The notes below the pieces were generated by a model, which saw nothing but the letters and a program-made list of their open reading frames with translations, was not told the origin of the DNA and made no database searches. Shown piece by piece: positions 36,154 through 43,752 of a stretch of DNA of 64,000 nucleotides. Both the position numbers and the translations under genes were made by a program. Where the stretch lies: the NCBI GenBank assembly GCA_021772515.1, contig JAJFLU010000003.1, positions 1 to 64,000 of the forward strand, given 5' to 3'. The stretch's first letter is position 1. Each line of letters starts with the position of its first letter. The stretch is from Opitutales bacterium (GTDB lineage Bacteria > Verrucomicrobiota > Verrucomicrobiia > Opitutales > UBA2987).

Positions 36154-37611
36154 TTAGCGGTCGCTGTGGAGGTAGCGGACTCTGAGGTGTTTGGTTTGCA
36201 GGTATTCGAAAAGCCCTTCGGGGCCGTGTTCGTGGCCTTGGCCGCTTTCTTTCCAACCGCCGTAGGGGGCGTTCATGACACCGGCATCGACATTGTTGAT
36301 GGCCACGTTTCCCGCGATGATTTCCCGCATGAGCTTATCGGCTTCGTCCAGGTTGTCGGTGAATCCATAGGCAGCCAAGCCGTAGGGGGTGTCATTGGCA
36401 AGGGCGATCGCCTCGTCCAGATCATCAAAAGGCATTACACCAACGACGGGGCCGAAGGTTTCCTCGGTCATCACTTTCATTTTGTGGTTCACGCCGGTGA
36501 GAATCGTTGGCTCGAAAAAATAACCTTTCTCGAACTCGTCGCCCTCCGGTTTTTTCCCTCCGCAGGTCAGGGTGGCCCCCTTACTCAAGGCGTCGGCGAT
36601 GTGCTCCTTTGCTTTCGCGAGACCCTCTTCGCTGGCCATACAGCCGAGATCGCAGGGCACTGAAATGAGTCCGTTGCCGATCTTCAGCTTTTGGGTCTCC
36701 GCCACGAGTTTTTCCAAAAAGGTGTCGTGGATTTCACGGGCCACATAGAGGCGGTTTATGGCGATGCAGATTTGTCCCATATTGCGAAACGATCTGCGGG
36801 TGGCTCCTTTGACGGCGGCCTCGATATCGCAGTTACGGCTGACGATCATGGGGCAATGCCCACCGAGTTCGAGGGAGAATTTTTTGAGGTGCGGGGCGCA
36901 ATCTATGGCGATGGAGCGGCCCACTTCCGTCGAGCCGGTGAAGGCGACTTTTTTTATGATGGGGTTTTCGATCAATTGGCGACCCACCATTGATCCAGGG
37001 CCGTTGACGGCGTTGAGGACACCGGGTGGCAGACCCGCATCGATCATGCACTCCATGAATGCGAAAGGGGAAAGGGGGGTCAGCGAAGGGGGTTTGGCTA
37101 CCATTGTGCAACCGGCGGCGAGGGCGCCGCAGATTTTCCAGGCGAGTAACTCGACCGGGTAATTCCAGGGGGTGATGGCGGCAGTGGGGCCTATCGGCTG
37201 GTAAATAACGCGGCTCTCAATGTCTCTCTCGGCATTGGCGATGATGCGGCCATAAACCCGCTCACCCTCCTCCGCGTAATATCGCAGGGCGAGGGCTGCC
37301 TTTTTTACTTCGCCCTGAGCTTCCAGGAGTGGTTTGCCCTGTTCCTCGGTCATAAGAGCGCCAATTTCCTTGTGCCGCGCGATGACCTTTTCGCTGGCAG
37401 CCCGAAGGTGGGCGCCCCTTTCTGTTGGTGAAAGCCGCGCCCAGCCGGGAAAAGCCTTTCCGGCTGCCTCGATTGCCCTGCCGATGTCCTCCTTGGTGGC
37501 AAGGGCGGCCTTGGCGATGACCTCGCCGGTTGCGGGGTTGTGAACTTTGCACATACCGCCGTCGGAGGCATCCACCCATTCTCCATCAATCAATAACCGC
37601 TGTTCTCTCAT
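36154..37611 (-). CDS. gabD: NAD(P)-dependent aldehyde dehydrogenase (succinate-semialdehyde dehydrogenase-like)
   Basis: A 485-residue enzyme oxidising an aldehyde to the acid. N150 in TPWNYP, K173 in AKPP, the nucleotide loop GSTEVG (226-231), general base E248 in LELGG and nucleophile C282 in GQICIAINR are visible. Overall pattern is closest to succinate-semialdehyde and related class dehydrogenases, but the substrate is not fixed by sequence; ELGGH instead of the common ELGGN is a small deviation. ATG at 37611 has gagaaa just upstream. It is directly upstream of the two-component genes, an unusual neighbour that suggests co-transcription. Confidence 0.85.
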   Translation of the reverse strand: MREQRLLIDGEWVDASDGGMCKVHNPATGEVIAKAALATKEDIGRAIEAAGKAFPGWARLSPTERGAHLRAASEKVIARHKEIGALMTEEQGKPLLEAQGEVKKAALALRYYAEEGERVYGRIIANAERDIESRVIYQPIGPTAAITPWNYPVELLAWKICGALAAGCTMVAKPPSLTPLSPFAFMECMIDAGLPPGVLNAVNGPGSMVGRQLIENPIIKKVAFTGSTEVGRSIAIDCAPHLKKFSLELGGHCPMIVSRNCDIEAAVKGATRRSFRNMGQICIAINRLYVAREIHDTFLEKLVAETQKLKIGNGLISVPCDLGCMASEEGLAKAKEHIADALSKGATLTCGGKKPEGDEFEKGYFFEPTILTGVNHKMKVMTEETFGPVVGVMPFDDLDEAIALANDTPYGLAAYGFTDNLDEADKLMREIIAGNVAINNVDAGVMNAPYGGWKESGQGHEHGPEGLFEYLQTKHLRVRYLHSDR

Positions 37612-37788
37612 TTTCTCGACGCATACAAGCCACTTTTGCCCAATCTGCAAGAAACAACTGGAACCTCGTAAATGGGCAAATGCGCATTTGGTATTTAAAG
37701 AAACTCGGATTCGCCCGTTTAATTAAGCGGAATCTGTGTCAAGGGCAACGGTTCCTTACAGCCGTTGGGGCGAGTATCAGATACTTTT

Positions 37789-38733
37789 ATGGAAGCACAA
37801 TTTCTCTACAATCCCGACAAATATGGCTACCATTGCCATGTCCCCACTTTGATGGAATCCGTGTCGGGCGATTTTTTGGCTGCCTGGTATGCCTATCCCG
37901 AGAAGGAAACCGCTGGGGCGCGTCTTGTTTTGGTCCGTAAACCGAAGGGCGCCGAGGAATGGAAACGGAGCCAGCCCGTGCTTGAGCCGTTCAAGTCTTC
38001 TGCGGGAAATCCTGTTCTTTTTCAAAATCCCTCGAATGGTGTTATTTGGCTCATGTTTGTGCTTATCAATCGGCAATACTGGGATGATGCTGAAATCTAC
38101 ATCTCCTGTTCCGAGGACGACGGCCATACTTGGTCCTCATCGGAAAAAATTGATAATTCCCGGGGGATCATGATTCGGCACCAGCCGGTTTTTTGCGCCG
38201 ATTCCAACCCTTTGCTGCCAGTCCATGATGAAGCGGGTCGGCACAGCCTGTTGTTGAAAAGAAATTTCGGCCGATGGGAGCAGGTTTACAAATTCGATGA
38301 TCCGGAGCTGATTCAAGCCTCGCTCATTCGGGAATCGGAGAACCGCCTGTCTCTCTTTTTCCGGCCCGTGGACGACCCTCGGCGAATATGGCGCAGCCAC
38401 TCCGCGAACGAGGGGAAAACCTGGACGCAACCGATGCGCACACCGTTGCCCTGTCCATTGAGTGGGATATCCGCGTTCAAATATGGCGAGTATTTGGTCA
38501 TGGTTTACAACCATACGGAAGATCATTGCCGCTACCCGTTGAGCATCTCCATTTCCCCAAACGGCGGCACCACCTGGGGCAAGCCCTGGCATATCGATCA
38601 GGTGGATAGGGAAGTATCCTATCCGGTATTTATCGCGGGAACGGATGGGTTGATCCACGGTGTCTATACCTACATGCGCCGTATGGTGAAATATGTTTCG
38701 TTCGAATTCGATGAGATACTCCAAAATCAATGA
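37789..38733 (+). CDS. BNR/sialidase-like six-bladed propeller protein, cytoplasmic
   Basis: A 314-residue protein with Asp-box motifs of sialidase-type propellers: SEDDGHTWSS, SANEGKTWTQ and SPNGGTTWGK. The family includes exo-alpha-sialidases and many BNR_2 hydrolases of unknown specificity. There is no signal peptide, so it should act in the cytoplasm. The start is the ATG at 37789; an upstream in-frame TTG adds only eight residues. The next gene overlaps by four bases (ATGA), so the two probably act together. Sialic-acid hydrolysis is not proven; the catalytic arginine triad cannot be assigned with confidence from the sequence alone. Confidence 0.78.
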   Translation: MEAQFLYNPDKYGYHCHVPTLMESVSGDFLAAWYAYPEKETAGARLVLVRKPKGAEEWKRSQPVLEPFKSSAGNPVLFQNPSNGVIWLMFVLINRQYWDDAEIYISCSEDDGHTWSSSEKIDNSRGIMIRHQPVFCADSNPLLPVHDEAGRHSLLLKRNFGRWEQVYKFDDPELIQASLIRESENRLSLFFRPVDDPRRIWRSHSANEGKTWTQPMRTPLPCPLSGISAFKYGEYLVMVYNHTEDHCRYPLSISISPNGGTTWGKPWHIDQVDREVSYPVFIAGTDGLIHGVYTYMRRMVKYVSFEFDEILQNQ

Positions 38734-39332
38734 GCATGATCGCTGATTTTAAAAATATTCACCGGGGAAAGCGGTTATTTATTCTCGCCTCCGGGCCGTC
38801 GTTGGGGGATCTCGATCTGAGCCCATTAAAACGGAGGTTGGCGATGGGCTTGAACCGCTCCTTTTTGGTTTATCCCGATACGCATTACCATTGCATGATG
38901 GACCACCGCCTTTTTGACATGTACGAAGACCTTTCCAAGCAGACGAGATACCTCTTTACACTCGAGGATCGACCGTGGGGAATTCCTATGAAGCTGTTGG
39001 GCGCCGAGGGCTTCAGTTTTGACCTGGAGGAGGGCGTTTATTCGGGTTATACGATCTCCTATGTCGCGCTGCAACTGGCGGTTTACATGGGTTTTAACGA
39101 GATAATTTACTTGGGACTGGACCTTAGGCATCGAAACGCCGACACCCATTTTTTTGGCAGCGATTTTCACTCCCGTGATCACGAGAATACGGAGTTTCCC
39201 CGGATGGCCCGCATGCTATCCTATGGGGTTCGCGCGTTGAAGGATAAAAACGTAACGGTCTATAATTGCAGTCCCGTGTGCACGCTGGATTGTTTTGCGC
39301 GAATCACCTACGATTACGCGATTTCGCTATAG
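38730..39332 (+). CDS. DUF115 / MptE-like Rossmann-fold protein, possible surface-sugar transferase
   Basis: A 200-residue protein beginning with a short helix and then LFILASGPSLGDLDLSPL, the glycine-serine loop of the DUF115/MptE-like superfamily. IIYLGLDLRHR near residue 125 is the second conserved strand-loop of that family. Relatives include archaeal 6-hydroxymethylpterin pyrophosphokinase and many proteins in bacterial glycan loci that may act as glycosyltransferases. Translationally coupled to the BNR/sialidase-like gene. A role in handling a sialic-acid-like or other sugar is a context inference only. Confidence 0.65.
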   Translation: MSMIADFKNIHRGKRLFILASGPSLGDLDLSPLKRRLAMGLNRSFLVYPDTHYHCMMDHRLFDMYEDLSKQTRYLFTLEDRPWGIPMKLLGAEGFSFDLEEGVYSGYTISYVALQLAVYMGFNEIIYLGLDLRHRNADTHFFGSDFHSRDHENTEFPRMARMLSYGVRALKDKNVTVYNCSPVCTLDCFARITYDYAISL

Positions 39333-39436
39333 GCAGTCACTTAATATTCGCAAAAGTTGAAAGATTGCTTCTTTTGACAGAAAAGGGCAGTTTTCCTGGA
39401 AACTATAGCCGTTGAACCAGAAATTTACTTCTTCCA

Positions 39437-39880
39437 ATGCGGAACCACTTCAAGATTTTGCGAACGATCGATTTCCACGAGACGGATGCTGCCGGGTTTG
39501 TCCATTTCTCCAAATTTTTCAACTTTATGGAAGAGGCTGAGCACGCCTTTTTGCAATCCCTGGAAATACCTGTTTTTGAGAAAGGTGAGGACGGCGGCTG
39601 GGCCGGCTGGCCACATATCCATACCGCCTGCGAGTATAAATCACCTCTGCGTTTTCAGGACCGGATCGAGATTGAAATACAAGTCAATAAAATTGGCACT
39701 AAATCCATACATTACGACATAGGAATTTACAAAATTACCGAAAACAATCGAACCAAAGCAGCAACCGGAGAATTGACCTCAATTTACGCCAAACAAAACC
39801 CAACAACCGGAGTAATCAAAACAACCCCCATACCCAAAAATTTCCTCAATAAATTGTTAAGAAAGACATGGCCCGTTTGA
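39437..39880 (+). CDS. Hot-dog fold acyl-CoA thioesterase (4HBT/YbgC-like)
   Basis: A 147-residue enzyme with the single hot-dog domain. ETDAAGFVHFSKFFNFMEEA (15-34) contains the catalytic aspartate D17 and the H-F-S-x-F-F helix of YbgC-like thioesterases. The later HIHTACEYKSPLRFQDRIEI strand pattern also fits. The second half of the gene is more AT- and A-rich. It stands alone between the sugar-related pair and the SRPBCC gene. Natural acyl-CoA substrate unknown. Confidence 0.85.
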   Translation: MRNHFKILRTIDFHETDAAGFVHFSKFFNFMEEAEHAFLQSLEIPVFEKGEDGGWAGWPHIHTACEYKSPLRFQDRIEIEIQVNKIGTKSIHYDIGIYKITENNRTKAATGELTSIYAKQNPTTGVIKTTPIPKNFLNKLLRKTWPV

Positions 39881-39976
39881 AGTTCCTTAGATTACAAAGA
39901 TCGAAGAGAGGACCAATTGATGGATGAAAGTGATTTTCACGGCGCCGAAACTGTGCATCATTTCACTTACTAGATA

Positions 39977-40417
39977 ATGCAAAGAGAAAAGAAAATTCAA
40001 ATATCGGCAAGTAGTGAAATTGTCTTTAGGCACTTGGTTGAACCTGATCTTTTGATGAGTTGGAATATTCTCATGAAAGAATTTAAGTATACTAGTGAAA
40101 TAACGAACGGTGATCTTCAAGATGCTAGGTTCAGGTTTAAATTCTATGGAAATATTCTCACAGGCCGAGTGATAGAATATAATCCGTTTTCATCTTATAT
40201 TGTATATTACAAGTTAAAGGATTCTGAATCCACAGTTGAATACTTATTAAGTGAATCTGATGGAATAACTACACTCACGGTAACCGTTCCGGTAAAAAAC
40301 AATGGGTTATATTGGAAAATGATTGGTGCTGTTATATCAATTTATTCTTGGATAAAGAGAGATAGTAGGCTGGTTCAGCTTAAGGCTTCGGCAGAGGCGT
40401 TCGCATCTCGAAGTTAA
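39977..40417 (+). CDS. SRPBCC (START-like) superfamily protein
   Basis: A 146-residue protein with the helix-grip layout: MQREKKIQISASSEIVFRHL, then alternating strands and a long C-terminal amphipathic helix ending LVQLKASAEAF. The family binds hydrophobic ligands or acts in polyketide aromatisation; function here is unknown. It is noticeably AT-richer than its neighbours, which hints at transfer. It converges with prpE, stopping eleven bases from its end. Confidence 0.7.
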   Translation: MQREKKIQISASSEIVFRHLVEPDLLMSWNILMKEFKYTSEITNGDLQDARFRFKFYGNILTGRVIEYNPFSSYIVYYKLKDSESTVEYLLSESDGITTLTVTVPVKNNGLYWKMIGAVISIYSWIKRDSRLVQLKASAEAFASRS

Positions 40418-40428
40418 CTTGAATACCG

Positions 40429-42330
40429 TTATTTGCTTGGAGGGTTGGTGTTGAGGAGGGCTTTGGTTATTTCTTCGAGGACGGCGGGGTCTTCTATGGT
40501 GGCGGGGATTTTGTAGGGTTGGTTGTCGGCTATTTTTTGCATGGTTGAGCGGAGGACTTTGCCGGAGCGGGTTTTGGGGAGGCGGTCCACGATGATGGCT
40601 TTTTTGAAGGCGGCTACCGGGCCGATGTCTTTTCTTATCATTTTTACGGCTTCCTGAGCAATGTCATCGGTGTCGCGGTTTACTCCGTTTTTGAGGACGA
40701 GGAAACCGAGGGGAACCTGCCCTTTGAGGGAGTCGGCAACCCCGGTTACGGCGCATTCGGCCACATCGGGGTGGCGGGCGAGGACTTCTTCCATCGCGCC
40801 GGTCGAAAGGCGGTGCCCGGCCACGTTTATGATGTCGTCAGTGCGGGACATGACGAAGAGGTAGCCGTCGTCATCCATGTAACCGGCGTCACCGGTATGG
40901 TAGAAGCCGGGAAAGCGTTCGAGGTAGGCTTTGATAAAACGGTCATCGGCGTTCCAGAGGGTGGGTAAATTACCGGGGGGCAGGGGTAGTTTAATAACGA
41001 TTGCGCCCATTTGGCCGCGTTCCATCTCGTCGCCCGACTCATCGACGATGCGGATATCGTAGCCGGGGACGGCACGTGCAACGGAGCCGTATTTGATGAC
41101 CGGTTGGCCCAAACCGAGGCAATTTGCAGCCATGGGCCAGCCGCTTTCGGTTTGCCACCAGTGATCAATAACGGGAGCATCAAGGCGATCCCCGGCCCAG
41201 CGAAGGGTATCGGTATCGGCTCTCTCACCGGCCAGAAAGAGAGCCCGAAAATGGGACAGGTCGTAGGATTGAAGGAGTTTTCCTTCGGGATCCTCGCGTT
41301 TGATGGCACGGATGGCCGTCGGGGCGGTAAAAACGGTGACCACTTTGTGTTCCGAGATGACCCGCCAATAGACCCCGGCGTCGGGAGTGCCGACCGGTTT
41401 CCCCTCGAATAGAATCGAGGTGCAGCCATGCAGCAGGGGGCCGTAAACGATGTAGGAATGGCCGACGACCCAGCCGATATCACTGGCTGCCCAGAAAACC
41501 TCGCCCGGTTTGACGTTGAACAAGTTGGCCATGCTCCACTCGAGGGCGACGAGATGGCCGCCGTTATCGCGGACGATGCCCTTGGGCTCCCCGGTGGTCC
41601 CGGAAGTGTAGATGATGTAAAGGGGATCGGTGGCCTTTACCTTCACGTAATCGGCGGGTTGGGCGTCGGCGATGGCCTCCTTCCAGTCGATATCACGCCC
41701 CGGGATCAGTTGCGCTTTGGCCTCTTGGCGCTGGAGAATAATGCATTTATGCGGTTTTTCGGAGGCGATGGAAATGGCTTCATCGAGGAGAGGTTTGTAG
41801 AGAACGAGACGCGAAGGCTCGATACCGCAGGAGGCCGATACGATGACTTTGGGCTTGGCGTCATCGATCCTGGTGGCCAGTTCGCGGGCGGCGAATCCAC
41901 CGAAAACGACCGAGTGGATGGCCCCGATACGGGCACAGGCCAGCATGGCAATGGCTGCCTCGGGAACCATGGGCATGTAGATTATTACACGGTCGCCCTT
42001 GGCCACGCCCATGCCTGCCAGGGTTCCGGCAAAAATCGCCACCTTATCGAGCAGTTCCCGGTAGGTGAATTTCTTTTGGCGACCGGTGATGGCGCTGTCG
42101 TAAATCAGGGCCGTCTGCTCACCGCGCCCATTTTCAACCTGCCGGTCGAGGCAATTGTAACAGGTATTGGTTTCGGCGCCAGTAAACCACCGGTAGAAGG
42201 GGGCGCGAGAGTCGTCCAAAACACAGTCCCATTCACGGAACCAGTGGACATTTTTGGCAGCTTGACCCCAAAAATGCTCGGGACTCTCAATCGATTGACG
42301 ATAAATTTTTCGGTAATTTTTTTGGACCAT
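40429..42330 (-). CDS. prpE: Propionyl-CoA synthetase (propionate-CoA ligase)
   Basis: A 633-residue AMP-forming ligase that activates propionate (and possibly acetate) to the CoA ester. The A3 phosphate loop with its downstream motif reads YTSGTTGEPKGIVRDNGGH; the RDNGGH ending is characteristic of PrpE rather than Acs. WWQTESGWP, YHTGDAG and the C-terminal acetylation-type lysine in PKTRSGKVLR are present. Start at the ATG 42330; the TTG at 42339 is three codons earlier. No other methylcitrate or propionate genes are adjacent. Confidence 0.93.
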   Translation of the reverse strand: MVQKNYRKIYRQSIESPEHFWGQAAKNVHWFREWDCVLDDSRAPFYRWFTGAETNTCYNCLDRQVENGRGEQTALIYDSAITGRQKKFTYRELLDKVAIFAGTLAGMGVAKGDRVIIYMPMVPEAAIAMLACARIGAIHSVVFGGFAARELATRIDDAKPKVIVSASCGIEPSRLVLYKPLLDEAISIASEKPHKCIILQRQEAKAQLIPGRDIDWKEAIADAQPADYVKVKATDPLYIIYTSGTTGEPKGIVRDNGGHLVALEWSMANLFNVKPGEVFWAASDIGWVVGHSYIVYGPLLHGCTSILFEGKPVGTPDAGVYWRVISEHKVVTVFTAPTAIRAIKREDPEGKLLQSYDLSHFRALFLAGERADTDTLRWAGDRLDAPVIDHWWQTESGWPMAANCLGLGQPVIKYGSVARAVPGYDIRIVDESGDEMERGQMGAIVIKLPLPPGNLPTLWNADDRFIKAYLERFPGFYHTGDAGYMDDDGYLFVMSRTDDIINVAGHRLSTGAMEEVLARHPDVAECAVTGVADSLKGQVPLGFLVLKNGVNRDTDDIAQEAVKMIRKDIGPVAAFKKAIIVDRLPKTRSGKVLRSTMQKIADNQPYKIPATIEDPAVLEEITKALLNTNPPSK

Positions 42331-42402
42331 TTCAGACAAAATTAATTGATGGTTTCAAATGCAGCAAAACTGATCAATAATTACCTGAAAGCCATCCCCG
42401 GA

Positions 42403-42639
42403 TCAATCGGTAATTTCATCGGTTGGCCAATCCGGGGTCTGCGTCTTGTATTTTAACAGACCACCTGCCAATGGCTGCGCTTCCAATTCTTCCTCCGAAA
42501 GACCCACACTTGCAGAGGTTATGTATAGTGTGTCCAGTTTTTCTCCCGTATCTGGATTATATCGGTAACCCCACCAGGCTGGACCCTCCCCAAGGAGCGC
42601 CTTGGCATCAATAACAAGTTCAGCTTCAACAGTATCCAT
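42403..42639 (-). pseudogene. Collapsed SMP-30/gluconolactonase gene (in-frame internal deletions)
   Basis: This 78-codon frame contains AELVIDAKALLGEGPAWW, which is the usual start of SMP-30/gluconolactonase proteins, then RYNPDTGEK, which resembles an early-strand motif of the same family, and then LDTLYITSASVGLSEEE with QPLAGGLL, which is the usual end. The roughly 190-residue centre of a normal 290-residue propeller is missing and the frame is kept throughout. Such a remnant cannot form the six-bladed fold, so it is either decaying or a repurposed fragment. The ATG at 42639 lacks a ribosome-binding site. Assignment is from recalled family motifs. Confidence 0.7.
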
Positions 42640-42750
42640 CAATTTACAAAAAAGAATAACTCAACACAGCCATTTCGGTCGAGACACATCAATCGACTAA
42701 GTATTTGTCAAATGCCCAAGGTTTCATAATAATACAGTTATTTATTAGGT

Positions 42751-43551
42751 ATGCCGGTGAAACTGAGAGCATTTTTTTACAAACAATACGACGCTGACTT
42801 CTCCTTGAGTGTTCCCGCTGAAGGATTTGGTGGATGGGACTCGACCGAACTCGAAATCGAACCCCGACATACGGCCTTGGTTGTTATGCACGCCTGGGAT
42901 ACGGGAACGATTGAGCAATACCCCGGGTGGCATCGCAGTATTGAGTACTTTGGGCGCGCTCAAGAGATCTGCCAGGAAGTATTTCCCACATTATTGGCAT
43001 CCGTACGCTCCTCCCGAATGCCGATCTTCCATGTTGTTCTTAAAGGTGATTACTACCGGGAATATTCGGGCCATAAAAAAGCTGTCCAGTTGGCGAGTCC
43101 GGAAAGCAAACCCTTAGAGCAAATCATGCATGATCCGGTTCTGGATAAACTTCGTAGTTTCAAGAGAGAGCTTGAGAGGCCAAATTCAGCAGATGTCCAA
43201 AGGGGCTTTCAGGAGTTGAATTTTGCCAAAGAAGCAATGCCGTTGGGTGAAGAGGGAATCGCGGAAAATGCCTCTCAACTCTTTGCCTTGTGCCGGGAGC
43301 AAGAGATAAATCATCTCATCTACACTGGTTTTGCCATCAACTGGTGTTTGCTCCTCAGCCCCGGTGGCATGGCGGAGATGAAAAAACATGGCATTATGTG
43401 TTCTACCCTGCGGCAGGCGGTCACTGCTGTGGAAAACAAAGAAACAGCCCGCCATCAGCACTGCAAAGAGATTGCCCTCTGGAGAGTTGCCTTAAACTTT
43501 GGTTACGTATTCGAAGTTGATGACTTCGTGGATGCAATGACTAGATTTTGA
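42751..43551 (+). CDS. Isochorismatase-like cysteine hydrolase, atypical triad
   Basis: A 266-residue protein with the isochorismatase fold pattern. The first strand TALVVMHAWD (41-50) aligns with the usual ALLVIDMQ, which puts H47 where the catalytic aspartate normally sits; D50 is nearby. GFAINWC with C199 matches the GxxTDxC nucleophile site. The lysine is probably in SFKREL (K138). It has an N-terminal extension (about 40 residues) and a long C-terminal part. The amide substrate is unknown. It stands alone on the plus strand next to the SMP-30 remnant. Confidence 0.7.
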   Translation: MPVKLRAFFYKQYDADFSLSVPAEGFGGWDSTELEIEPRHTALVVMHAWDTGTIEQYPGWHRSIEYFGRAQEICQEVFPTLLASVRSSRMPIFHVVLKGDYYREYSGHKKAVQLASPESKPLEQIMHDPVLDKLRSFKRELERPNSADVQRGFQELNFAKEAMPLGEEGIAENASQLFALCREQEINHLIYTGFAINWCLLLSPGGMAEMKKHGIMCSTLRQAVTAVENKETARHQHCKEIALWRVALNFGYVFEVDDFVDAMTRF

Positions 43552-43643
43552 AGGGTTTTTAAAACCTCTATTCCAGATATTGAAAAAAGAATCTCCGTCG
43601 AACCAAGGAAAATCCGGTTCGAGAAGGAAAAATAGTTTGCACA

Positions 43644-43659
43644 GATTCTCTGGAGAATC
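43644..43659. promoter_or_regulatory. Perfect short inverted repeat upstream of the S55 gene
   Basis: gattctc-tg-gagaatc: seven-base arms and a two-base spacer, about 95 bases before the start of the S55-domain gene. It could be an operator or a small hairpin; no T-run follows. The same 7-2-7 layout is seen at 10300 and 24034 but with unrelated sequence. Confidence 0.35.
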
Positions 43660-43752
43660 CTTTGTCCTGAACTTTTGGCAGAAAGGGCTGTCCCCAGAAT
43701 TGTGAAAGGACTTGTCCCGGCTGGGCAAGTTAGTATGTTTTAACCTCTTTTT

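Noticed and set aside
39887..40120. 77-codon minus-strand frame over the start of the SRPBCC gene
   Set aside because: Overlaps a better supported protein; hydrophobic low-complexity shadow.
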